DNA of 64,000 bases from Eonycteris spelaea. Taxonomy: Eukaryota > Chordata > Mammalia > Chiroptera > Pteropodidae. Of the stretch, positions 60,770-64,000 are shown one piece after another (position 1 is the first letter of the stretch; the number at the start of each line of letters is the position of its first letter). The stretch lies in the NCBI GenBank assembly GCA_003508835.1, contig PUFA01000084.1:1-64000 (forward strand), in the 5' to 3' direction. The notes beneath the pieces were generated by a model, which worked only from the letters and a program-made list of their open reading frames with translations, was not told where the DNA came from and did not search any database. The position numbers were made by a program, and so were the translations under genes.

Positions 60770-61900
60770 TTGAGTCAATATGATATGTTGTATTTTCAGG
60801 GAATTTCCCCATCTTATCTATGTTGTCAGATTTATTGACATAAATTCATTTATAGTATTCCTTAATATTTTTTAACCTCTGTAAGGTATGCTCATTTTAT
60901 TACTGCTTTTTTAATCTGTGCTTTTTTTCCTCTTTTTGAATGATCATTCTTTCGAGAAGTTTGTCAATTTTATTATTTCCAAAGAACTGTCTTTTGACTT
61001 TACTCATTTTCTCTATAGTTTACTTGTTTCTTCTCTTTGTTATTTTTCCTTCATTTTAATATAAATTTTATTTGTTCTTTTTCTAGCTTCTAGTGGTAGA
61101 AACTTAGATAATTGATTTTAAACCTTTATTTCCTGGGCACTTAAACTATATATTTTCCTTTAAACACTTGCTTTGCTACATCTCACAATGTCATGTGTAT
61201 TTTAATTTTTATTCAGTTTTTAAATATTTTCACATTTTCTTTATGATTTCTTCTTTGGCCCATAGGTTATTTAGAAATGTGTTATTTACTTTTCAAGTAT
61301 TGAGAGGAATTTTTCTATTTATTTTATTGTTAACTTCTAATTTAATTCTATTGTGATCTGAATATTATATCTAATATTTCAGCCTTTTGAAATAAAACTT
61401 ACTTATGGACCAGCGTATATTTTACCTTGGTGAATGTTTCATATGCATGAAAAAGAAAATATATGTTATGCAGTTTTTGGGATGTAGTGTTCTATAAATA
61501 TCAATTAGATTTTATTCGATAATGTTTGAATCTTCTATAATTTTGGATTCTTTTGTCTATATTTTCTATCAAATAATAAGAAAAAGGTGTTAGAATTTTA
61601 AACTGTGATTATGAATTGGTCTTTCTGCTTTTTTCACTTTTTGCTTCATGAATTTTAATTCTTTTAATAGGTTTATGCCAGCATACATATTCCTGGTGAA
61701 TGATAAATTGTTCTCTTGTCATAGTGTAATGTCTCTTTTATCTCTTGTAATGCATTTTGTCCTGAGGTCTACTTTGCCTCATATTCATGCCATCTTTCTG
61801 ATGCTTACTCTTTTTTGTGGCATATATTTTCCTAGATTGGTATTTAAATTAATTTCTCATCTTAGAATTCCTATATAAGTAGTATGAAATTGGATATTTG
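60770..61900 (-). mobile_element. LINE-1 (element 3), antisense
   Basis: Repeats the ORF2 region already passed in element 1 ('aagtttgtcaattttattat' near 60958 and 'ggtagaaacttagataattg' near 61095), so it is a separate copy. It continues with 'ttaattctattgtgatctga' (61341-61360). Diverged. Confidence 0.65.
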
Positions 61901-62359
61901 TATTCCACATACTCAGGTGTAGGCCTGGAGTTTCCATGTCTCATAGGTAAACTTCTTCTCTACCAAATGCTGAACAAACTATGAGATCCCTCACCATTTC
62001 CCTGGACAAGTGAGCAAAAATTTTCTAGAACTCTTTTATAAGACTCTTTTCCTGCTCCTCAGCCACCTATTTTTATATAGAAATTAGAACTCTGGACCCT
62101 GGATCCTCAGCCTAGAAACTAAAATCAGGACTTAGAATACCCTTGGATTTTCTTTCATATCAGCTCATAATTACTGTTTTGATTCATTCATTTGTTTTTC
62201 GAGCCAGGAATTTTGTTTTCTTCTCTTTTGAGCACTGTTTTTTAACAAAAGTTATATTTTAGCTGGCATATATAATTATTTAGATGGGAGCAGGGAAAGG
62301 CATACATTTCATATGGATATGCTTTTTTTGGACTCTCATTCCTGCTCCTTCCACCACAG

Positions 62360-62470
62360 ATTATTCCCGTGGCTTTGGCGGTCGTTATGGGATAGAGAAG
62401 GATAAACGGGACAAGGCTGCTCTGGGATATGACTACAAAGGAGAGACAGAGAAACATGAGTCCCAGAGAG
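62360..62470 (+). CDS. HCLS1: HCLS1 coding exon 7: repeat 3
   Basis: 111 bp, one repeat length. With the base from exon 6 it encodes [20 protein letters not shown] and [17 protein letters not shown], cortactin repeat 3. These repeats bind and stabilise F-actin. Acceptor CCACAG, donor GTGAGT, phase 1 at both ends. Intact. Confidence 0.96.
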
Positions 62471-63116
62471 GTGAGTCGGTGTTGGAGAGGAGGGAAGTTA
62501 CAGAGTAGTACAGAGCCCTCCTTCCTTCTTTTCTGGAAACTGACACAGAATACAGAAGGGCAGATGTGCAGTGGAGGTTGTGGGGTAGAGTAAGTGTATG
62601 TGTGTGGGAGTGGATGGGGGATAACAAGTGGGGTGGAGGGAGAAACAAGATTAGGAATAGGACAGAAAAGAGAGGCCAAAGAGAAGGGGTAATTGAGACA
62701 GGAATGAAGACAGACAGGCTAGTGATGGCAAGAGAGTGATTTGGCTATGAGTCTTAAAGTCCCCTCTGCCTCACAGAGGACGGAGAGGTCTTCTTTCTCC
62801 CTGGGACATATAGGGATGGCTGGATGGCTCTCCTTATTTTTTCCTGTTTCTTCCTTCACATATTCTCCTTTTCTGTCACTTCTCTCTTTTTACGTTTCTC
62901 TCTTCCCATCTTTATTTCCTTTATTCTCTCCCGAGTTTCCCTCTGCCATCTTTTCCTCTCTCTTTCCACCCATGCCTCTCTCTATCTTCTGATTTCCTCT
63001 TCCATCTCTGTTTTCCACATTCCTGTCTTCTGGTTTTTCTGTCCACTGCTCCCTCTTCCTGCCAATTTCCAGCATTTTAACTCCCGTTATGACTCCCAGA
63101 CCTTTCCATCCTGCAG
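62471..63116 (+). other. HCLS1: HCLS1 intron 7
   Basis: 646 bp with a pyrimidine-rich block (about 62820-63060). No recognised element. Confidence 0.7.
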
Positions 63117-63172
63117 ATTATGCCAAGGGCTTTGGTGGTCAATACGGAATCCAGAAGGACCGAGTGGATAAG
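63117..63172 (+). CDS. HCLS1: HCLS1 coding exon 8: partial repeat 4
   Basis: Encodes (D)YAKGFGGQYGIQKDRVDK, the truncated fourth cortactin repeat that gives HS1 its three and a half repeats. Acceptor CTGCAG, donor GTAAAG, phase 0 out. Intact. Confidence 0.95.
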
Positions 63173-63786
63173 GTAAAGTATCAGAATACTAATGTCTTGG
63201 GGATAGTTTTCTAAACCGTACTGGAAGTGCACAGAGAAGAGTGAGAGGTAAATTTGAAAAAAAGAATAGGGAACCCTAGATGCACTGAGCTGTCTGTCCT
63301 GCACTCCCCATTGACTGCTCTCAGCATCTACTGGGCATGTCTTCCAAAGCCTGAGCTTTAACTGAGGAAACTTAAGGGAGGCAGAGAAACGGACACAAAA
63401 ACTCCAGGGAAAGGTGGTATTTAAGATTTCCTTGATTGGTTGGCCCTGTTTATTCCAATCTTTAGTCTCTTCCCACTCCATGTCACCACCCTCCTCTATA
63501 CCAATTCCACTTCATGCATTGCCCAGGGGCCCTGATGCATTCCAGGCAACTGGATGTGGAGATGTGAGAGTCTAGGTACACTGCATTTTCAAAAAGAGGA
63601 GCTGAGTCGATAACTGTAGAACTTCTTTACCCCTCTTTCTGTCACAAAACAACATTGGAATACCCTGTCAAACTGTTGAACAGTTGGGGTACCTCCTCCA
63701 GTGGCCCCAATCCCCAATACTGCTTTCTGAATCACTGCCACTCCCTTACTCGCCCCGCCCCCCACACACCTACTGTTCTCCTGCAG
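63173..63786 (+). other. HCLS1: HCLS1 intron 8
   Basis: 614 bp. Nothing recognised apart from a C-rich stretch near 63751-63766. Confidence 0.7.
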
Positions 63787-63856
63787 AGTGCTGTTGGCTT
63801 CAATGAAATGGAGGCCCCAACCACAGCTTATAAGAAGACGACACCCATAGAGGCTG
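63787..63856 (+). CDS. HCLS1: HCLS1 coding exon 9: end of repeats, start of linker
   Basis: Encodes SAVGFNEMEAPTTAYKKTTP and IEA, then one base. It closes the repeat region and opens the helical/proline-rich linker. Acceptor CTGCAG, donor GTGAGT. The remaining HS1 exons (helix, proline-rich, tyrosine-phosphorylated region and SH3 domain) lie past the window. Confidence 0.95.
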
Positions 63857-64000
63857 GTGAGTATTAACAAGTCTCTCTCTCTATGCTCCACAACTACCTC
63901 TTCCTTCTCATTCTTCCTTCTCCCCAGACTGCCTCCTTCATGCCTTTAGCTACCTAGATTAGCTGAGGTAGACTTTGACCCCTACCTTCATAATCCCAGA
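63857..64000 (+). other. HCLS1: HCLS1 intron 9 (partial)
   Basis: Pyrimidine-rich intronic sequence cut by the window end. Confidence 0.8.

Larger units (their letters stand above)
53283..62359 (+). other. HCLS1: HCLS1 intron 6 (9.1 kb), GC-AG, filled with L1
   Basis: Begins GCGAGT and ends CCACAG. Nearly all of it is nested antisense L1 sequence (about 53560-61900). It also contains the exon-6 copy and an inverted duplication. Roughly 61900-62359 is unrecognised. Confidence 0.85.

Noticed and set aside
62242..62679. 145-residue open frame on the minus strand
   Set aside because: It lies opposite HCLS1 exon 7 and its introns; a shadow of the real exon.
63077..63481. 134-residue minus-strand open frame opposite HCLS1 exon 8
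   Set aside because: Antisense shadow of exon 8 plus intron; composition not gene-like.

Overview
The window is nuclear DNA from a placental mammal. It has GT-AG introns, dense LINE-1, LINE-2 and MIR remnants, no CpG island, and two neighbouring genes read on the + strand. I see no Alu or rodent B1/B2 elements, so a primate or mouse-like rodent is unlikely. The young L1 3' end at 3915-4151 has a 3' UTR style I associate with bats or other laurasiatherians, but this is a weak hint.

Region 1-38275 is the 3' half of GOLGB1 (giantin, the large coiled-coil Golgi tether). Twelve coding exons are recognisable, from an internal coiled-coil exon at 5812 to the last exon at 36900-37034, which encodes the C-terminal membrane anchor. 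A 3' UTR of about 1.2 kb follows. The two giant exons (10928-16119 and 17017-18918) match giantin along their whole length but are cut by dozens of one- or two-base indels, mostly shortened base runs. The later exons are nearly clean. I read this as local consensus error rather than gene death.

Region 38276-40150 is a short intergenic gap of about 1.9 kb. It leads into HCLS1 (HS1, the haematopoietic cortactin relative), which has a probable non-coding first exon ending near 40277. Eight coding exons (42555-63856) encode the start codon, the N-terminal acidic DDW Arp2/3-binding segment, all cortactin-type F-actin repeats and the beginning of the linker. The proline-rich region and SH3 domain lie beyond the window.

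The long introns are packed with retroposons, nearly all L1 pieces in antisense orientation to the genes. The most unusual ground is HCLS1 intron 6 (53283-62359). It starts at an apparent GC donor and is filled by nested antisense L1s. Inside one L1 is a 67-bp copy of HCLS1 exon 6 with its splice acceptor, and inside another is a near-perfect inverted duplication of about 87 bp; both look like template-switch scars. Intron 3 of HCLS1 carries a retroposed 5S rRNA pseudogene with an A-tail and perfect 9-bp target-site duplications.

I found no new gene system. The notable signals are the exon copy, the inverted repeat, the 5S retropseudogene, the non-canonical donor and the indel-ridden giantin exons.
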